This document shows positions 34,763 through 44,236 of a stretch of 64,000 nucleotides of DNA, in pieces; positions within the stretch are counted from its first letter, which is position 1; each line of letters begins with the position of its first letter. The notes beneath the pieces were generated by a model. The model saw nothing but the letters and a program-made list of their open reading frames with translations, had not been told where the DNA came from and did not search any database. A program made the position numbers and the translations under genes. This stretch comes from Anaerotignum lactatifermentans (GTDB lineage Bacteria > Bacillota > Clostridia > Lachnospirales > Anaerotignaceae), in NCBI RefSeq assembly GCF_016902535.1, contig NZ_JACSNY010000003.1, forward strand, positions 186,001 to 250,000, given 5' to 3'.

Positions 34763-35878
34763 ATGGGTTGGAAAAAACTGACCATTATTGTTTTGGCGGC
34801 GGCAGTACTGATCTGCGGCGCCATTGCCCTTTCCATGAAGCTGACGAAACAGCAGCAGGTGGAAATGGAGGTCAATCAGAATAAAACGCCTCAGGCCGGG
34901 GATACGACGACACTGACGGATATGGAGAATATGCCTTTGTACTATGATGACGAGGAAGTGCTGTTGCTGCCGGTGCGTAACGTTGTGGAAGGCCTGGGCG
35001 GCAGTGTTTCCTGGGATGCGGAGAAAAAAGCTACGGAGATTTCCTATTATGGCAAAAAACTGCTTTTGAACCGCGGCAGCAGCGAAGCGCAGCTCAACGG
35101 ATATGATATCACTCTGAAAAGAGAGGTAGAGGCCATCAATGGCTGTTTATACGTAACATCGGATGTGTTTTCCGAATATTTTGCCACAAAGGTCATCTGG
35201 GACAGCGACCAGCAGCTGGTGACTATACAGACGGGAGACAACAGCCAGCCGGTCATTGCCAGCTGTGTGATTTCCGGAGAAGACGGAGAGCGGAGTTATT
35301 CGGCGGAATATCCTGTCGTTGTGGGATTGAATGACGGCAGCTTTGAAAAAAATCTGAACAATAGCTGGAAGGAATACGCGGAAGAGGCCATCGCATCCTT
35401 CCTGCCGGAGGAAGAGATGGAAGAAGACACTTCTGAGGCTTCGGCGGAAGATGCTGCTGCGGAAGAAGCGGCAGCTTCGGAAGAGAGCGGAGAAACAGCG
35501 GAGAATAACGACGCCCAGGAAGAGCCTTTGCCCAAGCAGGTTCATCTTCGCTTTATGAAAGGCTATTGCAGTGACGCTTTTCTTTCCCTTTGCTGGGAAA
35601 AGGAAACAGACGGCAAACTGGAAGTGGAATGTGTCAATATAGACCTTCTGGAACAGCGGAAAGTAACCCTGTCGGATCTGACGAATGGGGAGAATTTGAC
35701 AGAAAGTCTGGCGCCGTACGCCACAGAGAAGAATACGGAAAATTATTATATTTCCGCGGAACAGGAACTGATGCTCATGGAAAATATGGAGGATGGGACC
35801 TATACTTCGGTGCCTGTGCCTTTTGAATTCAGTCAGTCTGTTTGGAAAGAAAAGTATCGTTTCCTTTTGGGAATCTGA
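34763..35878 (+). CDS. Membrane-anchored copper-amine-oxidase-like (stalk) domain protein
   Basis: 371 residues, ATG 34763 after AGAGGGAGAAG. One N-terminal membrane helix (about 5-26). A Cu_amine_oxidN1 stalk domain follows (about 58-135: LLLPVRNVVEGLGGSVSWDA). A SAEYPVVVGL...SFEKNLNNSW segment is like the DUF4163/DUF3298 type found in RsiV-like proteins, interrupted by an acidic E/A/S-rich linker (about 213-253). Despite the name it has no amine oxidase activity signature. Extracytoplasmic; likely wall-associated. Transcribed after the YkuD gene. Confidence 0.72.
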   Translation: MGWKKLTIIVLAAAVLICGAIALSMKLTKQQQVEMEVNQNKTPQAGDTTTLTDMENMPLYYDDEEVLLLPVRNVVEGLGGSVSWDAEKKATEISYYGKKLLLNRGSSEAQLNGYDITLKREVEAINGCLYVTSDVFSEYFATKVIWDSDQQLVTIQTGDNSQPVIASCVISGEDGERSYSAEYPVVVGLNDGSFEKNLNNSWKEYAEEAIASFLPEEEMEEDTSEASAEDAAAEEAAASEESGETAENNDAQEEPLPKQVHLRFMKGYCSDAFLSLCWEKETDGKLEVECVNIDLLEQRKVTLSDLTNGENLTESLAPYATEKNTENYYISAEQELMLMENMEDGTYTSVPVPFEFSQSVWKEKYRFLLGI

Positions 35879-36362
35879 TCGGAAGGGGAAACAGCCGTTT
35901 TACGCGCAAAGGAACGAGAGTGTTCTGCGTTTTTAGGCGCGGTTGTTTTATCAGAGAAATATGCAAAATAATAAAATCGTCGGGCCCTTTGAGATGCTTC
36001 GCAAAGAACCCGGCGATTTTTATTTGCTTATAAAGATGCGTCCCAAAGGATGCTTTGTGTTTTTACGGCGGACGCTTGTATTTCCTTGTTTTTGCCTATG
36101 TTTTCCACCACTAAATTTTTTTACGGGAAAAAAACATGGTTTGTTTATGCTTTATCAAAGTGGCGAATATTGTATAAAAACATAAACAATAAAAAGTGGG
36201 ACAATAAAAGTTTGTCTGACAAATAAAAAAGTGAAAAAGTGGGCAAAAACTGCAAAAGAAATAGAATTTGCATAAAAATATTTATTTGTACAAGGCTGTT
36301 GACAGCAATTCGCACAAAAGGCATTTTGTTAGAAACATAACGGTTTTATTTCCATTTTGCGG

Positions 36363-36391
36363 TTGAAATCATTTCCGAATGATTGTATAAT
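36363..36391 (+). promoter_or_regulatory. Promoter of the pyruvate:ferredoxin oxidoreductase gene
   Basis: TTGAAA (36363-36368) and TATAAT (36386-36391) with 17 bases between. A second TTGACA at 36453 has no good -10. Confidence 0.7.
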
Positions 36392-36540
36392 AAACGAGTA
36401 CCTAAGGCTGTACTTTGGTCTGATAAGAGGGTTTTGTTGTGTGACAAGCACATTGACAAAATCTTTACCATGAAAGGACAGGCTGTACAGGATTCGCGGA
36501 CTTTTCCGCAAAAAAAGAAGGGGCTTTTGCCCCGAGGGAG

Positions 36541-36570
36541 TTTGTAAAATCACTTTACAAATTTATTTTT
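36541..36570 (+). promoter_or_regulatory. Terminator-like hairpin in the PFOR leader
   Basis: TTTGTAAA (36541-36548) and TTTACAAA (36554-36561) with a 5-base loop, then TTTATTTTT, immediately before GAAGGAGGAG and the ATG. Same arrangement as the acd leader hairpin at 8075-8112. Confidence 0.5.
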
Positions 36571-36588
36571 GAAGGAGGAGAAACAAAA

Positions 36589-39500
36589 ATGTCTAAAGTA
36601 ATGAAAACGATGGACGGTAATGAAGCTGCTGCATACGCTTCCTATGCGTTTACAGAAGTAGCTGGCATTTTCCCCATCACACCATCCTCCCCAATGGCTG
36701 AAAAAACAGACGATTGGGCAGCAAATGGCAAGAAAAACCTTTTCGGTCAGACTGTTAAGGTAGTAGAAATGCAGTCTGAAGCAGGTGCTTCCGGTACTGT
36801 ACACGGTTCCCTGGCAGCAGGCGCTCTGACAACAACATATACAGCATCTCAGGGTCTGCTTCTGATGATCCCTAACATGTACAAAATCTCCGGCGAACTG
36901 CTTCCCGGCGTATTCCACGTAACAGCACGTGCGCTGGCTGCACAGGCTCTGTCCATCTTCGGTGACCACTCCGACGTTATGGCTTGCCGTCAGACAGGTT
37001 TCGCTATGCTGGTTTCCAACAGCGTACAGGAAGTTATGGACCTGGCTTGCGTAGCACATCTGTCCGCAATCAAAGGCCGTGTTCCTTTCCTGCACTTCTT
37101 CGATGGTTTCCGTACATCTCACGAAATCCAGAAGATCGAATGCATCGACTATGATGAACTGGCTAAGATCATCGATATGGACGCTGTAAATGCCTTCAAG
37201 AGAAATGCGCTGAACCCCGAACATCCCGTAATCAGAGGTACAGCACAGAACCCCGACATTTACTTCCAGGCTCGTGAAGCTGCAAACAAATTCTATGATG
37301 CTCTGCCCGCAGTAGTAGAAAACTACCTGGGTGAGATCAACAGAATCACAGGCAGAGACTACAAGCTGTTCAACTACTATGGCGCTGCTGATGCAGAAAG
37401 AATCATCATCGCTATGGGTTCCGCTTGTGAAGCAATCGAAGAAACCATCGATTATCTGGCAGCAAAAGGCGAAAAAGTTGGTCTGGTTAAAGTTCACCTG
37501 TTCAGACCTTTCGTAGCAGCAAAACTGCTGGAAGCTATTCCTAAGACAGTTAAGAAGATCGCTGTTCTGGACAGAACAAAAGAACCCGGCGCACAGGGCG
37601 AACCTCTGTACATGGATGTTTGCACAGCTATGTTCGAAATGGAAGATGCTCCTGTTGTTGTTGGCGGCCGTTATGGTCTGGGCTCCAAAGACGTTACACC
37701 TGCACAGTTCCTGGCAGTATATGCAAACCTGTCTCTGGACAAACCTAAGAACCATTTCGTAATCGGTATCGTTGATGACGTTACAAACCACTCTCTGGAA
37801 GTTGGCGAAGAAATCGACGTTACAGGCGATGACGGCACAATCAGCTGCAAATTCTGGGGTCTGGGCGCTGACGGTACTGTTGGTGCAAACAAGAACTCCA
37901 TCAAGATCATCGGTGACCACACAGACATGTACGCACAGGCTTACTTCAGCTACGACTCCAAGAAGTCCGGCGGTGTTACACAGAGCCACCTGCGTTTCGG
38001 TCACAAACCCATCCGTTCCACATACCTGGTTAAGACAGCAAACTTCGTTGCTTGCCACAAACAGGAATATGTAAATCTGTACGACATGGTTACAGAACTG
38101 AACGAAGGCGGCACATTCCTGCTGAACACAACATGGTCCGTAGATGAACTGGAACAGCACCTGCCCGCAAAACTGAAGAGACAGCTGGCTGAAAAGAAAG
38201 TAAACTTCTATATCATCAACGGTACAGAAATCGCAAAAGAAATCGGTCTGGGCAACAGAATCAACACTGTTCTGCAGGCTGCATTCTTCAAACTTGCGAA
38301 CATCATTCCTATCGATCAGGCTGTAGAATACATGAAAGCTGCGATCACAAAATCCTACGGCAAGAAGGGTGACACAATCCTGAACATGAACTACGCTGCT
38401 GTTGACCGTGGTGTAGACGGCGCTGTTAAGGTTGAAATCCCCGCTTCCTGGGCAACAGCTGTTGATACAGAAGTAAAAGCTGCTAGAAAATCCACAGAAT
38501 TCGTTGATAAGGTAGTAGCTCCTATGAACGCACAGGAAGGCGACAAACTGCCTGTATCCGCTTTCTCCGGCAGAGAAGACGGTACATTCCCTTGCGGTAC
38601 AGCTGCTTATGAAAAACGTGGTGTAGCCGTTGACGTACCCGAATGGAACGCTGAAAACTGCATCCAGTGTAACCAGTGCTCCTATGTATGTCCTCACGCT
38701 GCAATCCGTCCTGTTCTGCTGACAGAAGAAGAAGCTGCAAAAGCTCCTGCTGCATTCAAGACAGTAGACGCAAAAGGCGGCGCTGCATTCGCTGGTCTGA
38801 AATACAGAATGCAGGTATCCTCTCTGGACTGCCTGGGCTGCGGCAGCTGTGCAGTAGTATGTCCTGCACCTAACAAAGCTCTGGTTATGAAACCTCTGGC
38901 AACTCAGGAAGCTGAAGCAGCTAACTGGGATTACGCAATCGACGAAGTTGCTCCTAAGGCTAACCCTATGGGCAAAGGCTCCGTAAAAGGCTCTCAGTTC
39001 GAACAGCCTCTGCTGGAGTTCTCCGGCGCTTGCGCAGGCTGCGGCGAAACACCTTACGCAAAACTGGTAACACAGCTGTTTGGTGACAGAATGTACGTTG
39101 CAAACGCAACAGGCTGCTCCTCCATCTGGGGTGGTTCCGCACCTTCCATGCCTTACACAACAAACAAAGACGGCCGTGGTCCCGCATGGGCAAACTCCCT
39201 GTTCGAAGACAACGCTGAATATGGCCTGGGTATGGCTACAGCTGTAAAACAGATGAGAAATGGCCTGAAAGATAAACTGGAAAGCCTGAAAGCAATCGAC
39301 GGCTCCGTTGCTGGTGTTGTTGACGCTTGGGTAGAAACTATGTTCGATGGTGAAAAATCCAGAGAAGCATCCGACGCTCTGGTAGCAGCTCTGGAAGGCT
39401 ATGCTGGTACAGACGCAGAAGCTAAGAACATCGTTTCCTATGTACTGGAAAACAAAGATCAGCTGGTTAAGAAATCCCAGTGGATCTTCGGTGGTGACGG

Positions 39501-40122
39501 CTGGGCTTACGATATCGGCTACGGCGGTCTGGACCACGTTCTGGCATCCGGCGAAGATGTAAACGTTCTGGTATTCGATACAGAAGTTTACTCCAACACA
39601 GGCGGTCAGGCATCCAAATCCACACCTGCTGGTGCAGTTGCTCAGTTCGCTGCATCCGGTAAGAGAATCAAGAAGAAAGACCTGGGTATGATGGCTATGA
39701 GCTATGGCTACGTTTACGTTGCACAGGTTGCAATGGGCGCAGACAAGAACCAGCTGGTAAAAGCTCTGCTGGAAGCTGAAAGCTACCATGGTCCTTCCCT
39801 GATTATCGCATACGCTCCTTGCATCAACCACGGTCTGAAAGGCGGTATGAGCGGCGCTCAGAACGAAATCAAACGTGCTGTTGAAGCAGGTTACTGGCAT
39901 ATGTTCAGATTCAACCCCGTTCTGAAAGAGGAAGGTAAGAATCCTTTCACTCTGGACTCCAAAGAACCTACAGCAAGCTTCAGAGACTTCCTGCTGAGCG
40001 AAGTGCGTTACAGCGCACTGCAGAGAACATTCCCCGAAGTTGCGGAAGAACTGTTCGAACAGTCCGAAAAGAACGCAAAAGAAAGACTGGAAAGCTACAA
40101 GAGACTGGCTAACCAGCAGTAA
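36589..40122 (+). CDS. nifJ: Pyruvate:ferredoxin (flavodoxin) oxidoreductase
   Basis: Homodimeric thiamine-diphosphate iron-sulfur enzyme that oxidises pyruvate to acetyl-CoA and CO2, reducing ferredoxin. 1177 residues, full length; ATG 36589 after AAGGAGGAG. N-terminal pyrimidine-binding domain (GNEAAAYASYAFTEVAGIFP ITPSSPM). Two ferredoxin-type clusters, CIQCNQCSYVCPHAAIRP (about 688-705) and CLGCGSCAVVCPAPNK (about 746-761). Proximal cluster CAGCGETPY (about 816-824). ThDP core GDGWAYDIGYGGLDHVLASG with DTEVYSNTGGQASKSTP (about 967-1014). Strong codon bias, so a central, highly expressed fermentation enzyme. Monocistronic. Confidence 0.97.
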   Translation: MSKVMKTMDGNEAAAYASYAFTEVAGIFPITPSSPMAEKTDDWAANGKKNLFGQTVKVVEMQSEAGASGTVHGSLAAGALTTTYTASQGLLLMIPNMYKISGELLPGVFHVTARALAAQALSIFGDHSDVMACRQTGFAMLVSNSVQEVMDLACVAHLSAIKGRVPFLHFFDGFRTSHEIQKIECIDYDELAKIIDMDAVNAFKRNALNPEHPVIRGTAQNPDIYFQAREAANKFYDALPAVVENYLGEINRITGRDYKLFNYYGAADAERIIIAMGSACEAIEETIDYLAAKGEKVGLVKVHLFRPFVAAKLLEAIPKTVKKIAVLDRTKEPGAQGEPLYMDVCTAMFEMEDAPVVVGGRYGLGSKDVTPAQFLAVYANLSLDKPKNHFVIGIVDDVTNHSLEVGEEIDVTGDDGTISCKFWGLGADGTVGANKNSIKIIGDHTDMYAQAYFSYDSKKSGGVTQSHLRFGHKPIRSTYLVKTANFVACHKQEYVNLYDMVTELNEGGTFLLNTTWSVDELEQHLPAKLKRQLAEKKVNFYIINGTEIAKEIGLGNRINTVLQAAFFKLANIIPIDQAVEYMKAAITKSYGKKGDTILNMNYAAVDRGVDGAVKVEIPASWATAVDTEVKAARKSTEFVDKVVAPMNAQEGDKLPVSAFSGREDGTFPCGTAAYEKRGVAVDVPEWNAENCIQCNQCSYVCPHAAIRPVLLTEEEAAKAPAAFKTVDAKGGAAFAGLKYRMQVSSLDCLGCGSCAVVCPAPNKALVMKPLATQEAEAANWDYAIDEVAPKANPMGKGSVKGSQFEQPLLEFSGACAGCGETPYAKLVTQLFGDRMYVANATGCSSIWGGSAPSMPYTTNKDGRGPAWANSLFEDNAEYGLGMATAVKQMRNGLKDKLESLKAIDGSVAGVVDAWVETMFDGEKSREASDALVAALEGYAGTDAEAKNIVSYVLENKDQLVKKSQWIFGGDGWAYDIGYGGLDHVLASGEDVNVLVFDTEVYSNTGGQASKSTPAGAVAQFAASGKRIKKKDLGMMAMSYGYVYVAQVAMGADKNQLVKALLEAESYHGPSLIIAYAPCINHGLKGGMSGAQNEIKRAVEAGYWHMFRFNPVLKEEGKNPFTLDSKEPTASFRDFLLSEVRYSALQRTFPEVAEELFEQSEKNAKERLESYKRLANQQ

Positions 40123-40126
40123 TCAG

Positions 40127-40255
40127 ATTCTTTTGAGATATTCAGGCGCTGCCTGAGAGATAAGAGCCGGATGGGAAACAGATTCCCCTAAGAACACATG
40201 GTTTTTCTATTCCTTGGTTTCTTAGGGGAGCTGCCCCGGCTGCCCTCAGAAGAAT
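40127..40255 (+). other. Multi-stem RNA element in the PFOR 3' region
   Basis: An outer helix (ATTCTTTTGAG 40127-40137 with CTCAGAAGAAT 40245-40255, one G-U) closes two arms. The first is a short hairpin TCAGGC/GCCTGA (40142-40147 with 40151-40156). The second is a long arm made of AGCCGG/CCGGCT (40165-40170 with 40236-40241) and an 11-bp TCCCCTAAGAA/TTCTTAGGGGA helix (40184-40194 with 40219-40229). A terminator follows 20 bases on. No known RNA class is recognised. Confidence 0.55.
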
Positions 40256-40274
40256 ACAGATGAAATCAAATTAG

Positions 40275-40316
40275 AAAGCTGAAATCTTTGTATTACAAAG
40301 ATTTCAGCTTTTTTTA
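40275..40316 (+). terminator. Intrinsic terminator of the PFOR gene
   Basis: A perfect 16-bp stem (40275-40290 with 40296-40311), loop TATTA, T-run to 40316. Confidence 0.95.
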
Positions 40317-40417
40317 TGAACAACGTATTGCATGGGCCCTTTTTTATGTTTTTTTGAGAGAATTTTACATTTTTATTGAGAAGGGAAAAAGCTCTTTTGC
40401 GGAAGAGAAAAATAGTG

Positions 40418-40423
40418 TATACT
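40418..40423 (+). promoter_or_regulatory. Likely -10 element of the proB unit
   Basis: TATACT at 40418-40423, preceded by TG and 32 bases before the proB start. No good -35 is visible at 17 bases, so the promoter call rests on the -10 and on the preceding terminator. Confidence 0.4.
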
Positions 40424-40454
40424 CTACCTATGGGAAATGAAAGGGGGAGCGCAT

Positions 40455-41261
40455 ATGCGAGAAACATTATGCCGCTGCCGCAGGATTGTGGTAAAGGTAG
40501 GAACAGCTACCATTACTTATCCCAACGGCAGGCTGAACTTAAAACGGATCGAAGAACTGGCCTGGGTGCTGACGGATCTGCGTAATCGCGGGATCGATGT
40601 AGCACTGGTTACCAGCGGCGCCATTGGTGTCGGCGCTGTCAGAATGTCTCTGGCGGAACGCCCCACCGAAATGCGAAAAAAACAGGCGGCTGCCGCTGTG
40701 GGGCAGGCTATGCTGATGCAGATTTATCATAACTTTTTTGACCGGTATAATCAGACCGTCGCGCAGATTCTGCTGACGAAAGAGGAAATGGGCACGGAAG
40801 AAAGATACCAGAATACCCATAATACCTTTGAGACACTGTTTGAAATGGGCATCATCCCCATTGTCAATGCCAACGACACCATCTCAACCTATGAAATTGA
40901 GATTTCCGACAATGACCGGCTTTCCGCTATGGTAGCCGAAGTTACGCAGGCGGATTTGCTGGTGCTGCTGACGGATATTGATGCTCTTTATGATAAGAAT
41001 CCCAGAGAACATGAGGATGCGAAACGGATATCCTATGTGGAAAGAGTGACGGAAGAAATTGAGAAGATGGCCAGCGGGAAAGGCTCTGCCTTCAGTGTCG
41101 GCGGAATGCAGACAAAACTGGAAGCGGCGAAGATCTGCGAAAAGGCCGGTGTTTCCATGGCCATTGCCCATGGCCAGGACCCTACGGTAATCCATCGTAT
41201 TCTGGCGGGGGAGGATGTAGGCACCTGCTTTGGCAAAGGAATCGAAGAAAAGGAGAGATGA
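40455..41261 (+). CDS. proB: Glutamate 5-kinase
   Basis: First step of proline synthesis: phosphorylates glutamate to gamma-glutamyl phosphate. 268 residues from ATG 40455 (AAGGGGGAG upstream), preferred over in-frame ATG 40437. Amino-acid kinase fold: RRIVVKVGTATITYPNGRLN, VTSGAIGVGAVRM, NANDTIS, DNDRLSAMVAEVTQADLLVL LTDIDALYDKNP and GSAFSVGGMQTKLEAAKI. It ends after the kinase domain and lacks the C-terminal PUA domain of E. coli ProB. Three genes separate it from proA. Confidence 0.95.
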   Translation: MRETLCRCRRIVVKVGTATITYPNGRLNLKRIEELAWVLTDLRNRGIDVALVTSGAIGVGAVRMSLAERPTEMRKKQAAAAVGQAMLMQIYHNFFDRYNQTVAQILLTKEEMGTEERYQNTHNTFETLFEMGIIPIVNANDTISTYEIEISDNDRLSAMVAEVTQADLLVLLTDIDALYDKNPREHEDAKRISYVERVTEEIEKMASGKGSAFSVGGMQTKLEAAKICEKAGVSMAIAHGQDPTVIHRILAGEDVGTCFGKGIEEKER

Positions 41262-41265
41262 GAAG

Positions 41266-41778
41266 ATGAGCTATTGTCCAAAATGCGGAAGAGAAATCAT
41301 AGACGAAAGTCTGGGCTGCCCTATTTGCAGTGTCAGAGATAACGTGCAGTATGGATCACAGCAGCAGGAACAGTCCAATCCTGCCCAGTCGGAAGAGCCT
41401 AAGGCGGAAAAGGTGGAGTCCTTTACGGTAGAAGACGGAAACGGTACCTATCAGCGCTTTGAAAGCAGACAGACCACCGGCGGCACCTGGGGAGAAAATC
41501 CACAAAACAACAGACAGTATGATCCTGTCCATGAACCCACCATCCATCCGGCTTTGAAAGTAATTGTCATTGTGCTGATTATTCTGGTAGGTGGCATTGG
41601 CGCCGTGGCCGGTCTGATTGCCGGTATCATCCTGATGAAAAGCCCTGCGCAGGATTATCAGCGTTTCGGGAAAACCATTACCATTGTCAGTGCCATCATG
41701 CTGGCGCTGAGCCTGATCTGCTGCGTAGCAAGCGGATTTGTTGGTATGGCGGCTCTTCCCTTTACTTATTACTACTAA
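41266..41778 (+). CDS. Zinc-ribbon membrane protein of unknown function
   Basis: 170 residues, ATG 41266, four bases after the proB stop. An N-terminal zinc ribbon (CPKCGREIIDESLGCPIC, residues 4-21) leads into a polar linker. Two membrane helices follow (about 95-122, KVIVIVLIILVGGIGAVAGL, and about 140-162, ITIVSAIMLALSLICCVASG). The layout resembles DUF4190-type proteins. No catalytic motif. Apparently cotranscribed with proB and the downstream genes; role unknown. Confidence 0.75.
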   Translation: MSYCPKCGREIIDESLGCPICSVRDNVQYGSQQQEQSNPAQSEEPKAEKVESFTVEDGNGTYQRFESRQTTGGTWGENPQNNRQYDPVHEPTIHPALKVIVIVLIILVGGIGAVAGLIAGIILMKSPAQDYQRFGKTITIVSAIMLALSLICCVASGFVGMAALPFTYYY

Positions 41779-41790
41779 GGATATTACCGT

Positions 41791-42411
41791 ATGAATTTAT
41801 TTGATTTTATTGGCTCTGCCGTCTGTCATCAGATGGCGGAGCGCAGTTTTATATGGGGAGATCTGCAAAGTCCGGTTTGTGCCCGCTGTACCGGCATTGA
41901 GGCCGGTCTGCTCTTTGGTACAGTATTCTTTCTGCTGGCAGGCAGACAAAAGGGGAACCGTCCTTTCTCCTTTGGCAGCAGCCTGTTGGCAGGGCTGTCC
42001 TTTTTGCCGATTGCTGTGGATGGCGTAGGCAGCTATCTGGGCTTTTGGGCAAGCAACAATCTTTTGCGGGTCGTTACAGGGGCCATGGCGGGCTATGGCT
42101 TGCCGGGACTTTTTCTGCTGGCGGCGAATTTCCAGCCGGGGCAGAGGAATGACAGCCCCATCTATGCCCGTTTGTGGGAACAGGCGGGGCTTTTGGCCCT
42201 TACACTGGTCTATGGCCTTCTGGTCTGGCTGGGTTGGCTTCCTTATGGGACCGTGGCGGTCATAACGGCCTTGGGCGTTATTTGTTTTTACGGGGGATTT
42301 GTGTTCCTGCTGCTGCGTCTTCTGGCGGGGAAAAGGGAATGGCCTTTTCTCCGGCTGTCTGCTCTGGGCGGCTTGTGTTTGGTCTGTCTGATGGGAGGAC
42401 TGGTAGGATGA
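41791..42411 (+). CDS. DUF2085 family membrane protein
   Basis: 206 residues, ATG 41791. The N-terminal CHQMAERSF and CARCTGIEAG motifs are the DUF2085 signature (conserved His and Cys pairs suggest metal or redox binding). Five to six membrane helices follow. The stop overlaps the start of the next gene (ATGA at 42408). No biochemical function is known for the family. Confidence 0.8.
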   Translation: MNLFDFIGSAVCHQMAERSFIWGDLQSPVCARCTGIEAGLLFGTVFFLLAGRQKGNRPFSFGSSLLAGLSFLPIAVDGVGSYLGFWASNNLLRVVTGAMAGYGLPGLFLLAANFQPGQRNDSPIYARLWEQAGLLALTLVYGLLVWLGWLPYGTVAVITALGVICFYGGFVFLLLRLLAGKREWPFLRLSALGGLCLVCLMGGLVG

Positions 42412-42974
42412 AAAAAATACTGCGGCAAAAAGGCAAAGAAAACAGAGACAGTCTTTCTCCGGCGGAACGGGCGGAAAAAAGCCGGCGGATAGCGGAGAAT
42501 ATTCTCAAAGGCCCCATTTTCAGCAGGGCGCAGAGGGTGTTTTCCTACCTGCCCATGGGGACAGAAGCGGATACGATGCCGATTCTGGAAGCGGCCTGGC
42601 GGATGGGGAAACAGGTTGCGGTGCCTGTCTGTGAGAAAAAAAGACAGATGTATTTTGTCGTTATTGGGAGTATAATGGAAACAGAAGTCAGCGCCTATGG
42701 CATCCGGGAACCGAGAAAAGGCAGAGAATGGGAGGTGACCCCGGAACCGGGGGATCTTTTTCTGGTGCCTGCCCTTCTTTTTGACAGAAATGGCTATCGC
42801 CTGGGCTATGGCGGCGGATATTATGATACATATTTTGCGGAACATCCGGTTTCTCTCAAAATCGGCTGTGGATTTTCCTGTCAGATTTATGAGGGCAGCC
42901 TGCCCCGAGAGGAGACGGATCTGCCGGTGGACTGGATTGTAACGGAAAATGGATGGTTGGGAGGAAAAAAATGA
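42408..42974 (+). CDS. 5-formyltetrahydrofolate cyclo-ligase
   Basis: ATP-dependent conversion of 5-formyl-THF to 5,10-methenyl-THF (MTHFS, YgfA/YqgN family). 188 residues. Family features are the basic N-terminus ([20 protein letters not shown]), [20 protein letters not shown], the [24 protein letters not shown] substrate loop and a final [15 protein letters not shown] overlaps with both neighbours (42408 and 42971) couple it to the membrane protein and proA. Confidence 0.93.
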   Translation: MKKILRQKGKENRDSLSPAERAEKSRRIAENILKGPIFSRAQRVFSYLPMGTEADTMPILEAAWRMGKQVAVPVCEKKRQMYFVVIGSIMETEVSAYGIREPRKGREWEVTPEPGDLFLVPALLFDRNGYRLGYGGGYYDTYFAEHPVSLKIGCGFSCQIYEGSLPREETDLPVDWIVTENGWLGGKK

Positions 42975-44218
42975 GTGATTTGATTCAGATGGGGAAAAAA
43001 GCAAAGGAAGCGGCAGTGGTTTTGTCTGTACTGCCTACCACAAAGAAGAATCAGGCCCTTTGTCATGCGGCGGAGGCCCTGCTGGCGGCCAAAGAGGATA
43101 TTCTGGAAGCCAACGCCGCGGATGTGGCGGCGGCCGAAGCGGCAGGCATCAAAGGCGCCTTTATTGACCGTCTGACATTGACGGACAAGCGTCTGGAGGA
43201 AATGGCGGAGGGCCTTCGTCAGGTGGCGTCTCTGGATGACCCTGTGGGCGAGGTGCTTTCCATGAAAACACTGGATAACGGTCTGATGATCGGCCAGAAA
43301 CGGGTACCCATGGGCGTGATCGGCATTATTTTTGAGGCACGGCCCAATGTGACGGCGGATGCCTTTGGTCTTTGTCTGAAGGCAGGCAGCGCGGTGATCC
43401 TGCGGGGCGGCAAGGAAGCCATTTCCACCAATAAACGGGTCGTAGAGGTTTTCCAGCGCGCGCTGGCGGAAGAAGGTTTGCCGGAGGGCGTGGTGCAGAT
43501 TGTGCAGGACACCTCCAGAGAGACGGCCAATGAAATGATGCGGCTCAACGGCTATCTGGATGTACTGATTCCCAGAGGCGGCGCGGGACTCATCCAGAGC
43601 GTAGTCCAGAACAGCACTGTGCCTGTGATCCAGACCGGTGTGGGCAACTGCCATATTTTTGTGGATGAGAGCGCCGATCTGGAAAAGGCCCTGCGGATCG
43701 TGCTTAACGCAAAGACCCAGCGCCCCGGTGTATGCAACGCCTGTGAAAGCCTGCTGGTTCATGAAAAACTGGCGGAGACCTTCCTGCCCATGATCGGGAA
43801 GGCTTTGCAGGAAAAGAAGGTGGAGGTCCGCGGGGATGAGACCACCTGCCAGAAGGTGCCCGGGGCTGTGGCGGCAACGGAAGAGGACTGGGCAACGGAA
43901 TACGCGGATTATATTATTTCCACCCGGGTGGTAAAGAATCTGGACGAGGCCATCGAACATATCCGCCGGTATACCACAGGACATTCTGAGGCCATTGTAA
44001 CGGAAAATTATACCAATGCCCAGCGATTCCTCAATGAAGTGGACGCGGCAGCAGTCTATGTGAACGCCTCCACACGCTTTACGGACGGCGGTCAGTTCGG
44101 CTTTGGGGCGGAAATCGGCATCAGTACCCAGAAACTCCATGCCAGAGGGCCTATGGGCTTGAAGGAATTGACAACAACAAAATATATTATTTACGGCAAC
44201 GGACAGATCAGAGAATAA
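42971..44218 (+). CDS. proA: Gamma-glutamyl phosphate reductase
   Basis: NADPH-dependent reduction of gamma-glutamyl phosphate to glutamate semialdehyde, the second step of proline synthesis. 415 residues from ATG 42971, which overlaps the previous stop; an in-frame ATG 42953 lies inside the upstream gene. Aldehyde dehydrogenase fold with [34 protein letters not shown], and the catalytic cysteine in [17 protein letters not shown] (about residue 255). Cterm: [20 protein letters not shown]. Confidence 0.97.
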   Translation: MSDLIQMGKKAKEAAVVLSVLPTTKKNQALCHAAEALLAAKEDILEANAADVAAAEAAGIKGAFIDRLTLTDKRLEEMAEGLRQVASLDDPVGEVLSMKTLDNGLMIGQKRVPMGVIGIIFEARPNVTADAFGLCLKAGSAVILRGGKEAISTNKRVVEVFQRALAEEGLPEGVVQIVQDTSRETANEMMRLNGYLDVLIPRGGAGLIQSVVQNSTVPVIQTGVGNCHIFVDESADLEKALRIVLNAKTQRPGVCNACESLLVHEKLAETFLPMIGKALQEKKVEVRGDETTCQKVPGAVAATEEDWATEYADYIISTRVVKNLDEAIEHIRRYTTGHSEAIVTENYTNAQRFLNEVDAAAVYVNASTRFTDGGQFGFGAEIGISTQKLHARGPMGLKELTTTKYIIYGNGQIRE

Positions 44219-44236
44219 CAGAAGGGGGATTTTATA

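Larger units (their letters stand above)
35879..36588. other. 710-base gap before the pyruvate oxidoreductase gene
   Basis: No gene. It contains a terminator-like hairpin at 35972-36024 (AAAATCGTCGGGC paired with CCCGGCGATTTTT), a very A/T-rich stretch, the promoter at 36363-36391, and a roughly 190-base leader ending in a second hairpin (36541-36570). Short frames here lack ribosome sites. Confidence 0.65.

Noticed and set aside
34763-35878. A copper amine oxidase enzyme
   Set aside because: Only the N-terminal stalk-type domain is present; no catalytic domain or topaquinone motif.
36550-39900. A 1116-codon open frame on the minus strand opposite the pyruvate oxidoreductase gene
   Set aside because: Cysteine- and phenylalanine-rich translation with no domain. 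It exists because the real gene avoids codons whose complements are stops. The real gene has all cofactor motifs.
40140-40170. Thiamin pyrophosphate riboswitch suggested by CTGAGAGATAAG
   Set aside because: The second conserved TPP segment (ACCTGA...CAGCG) is absent and the fold differs.
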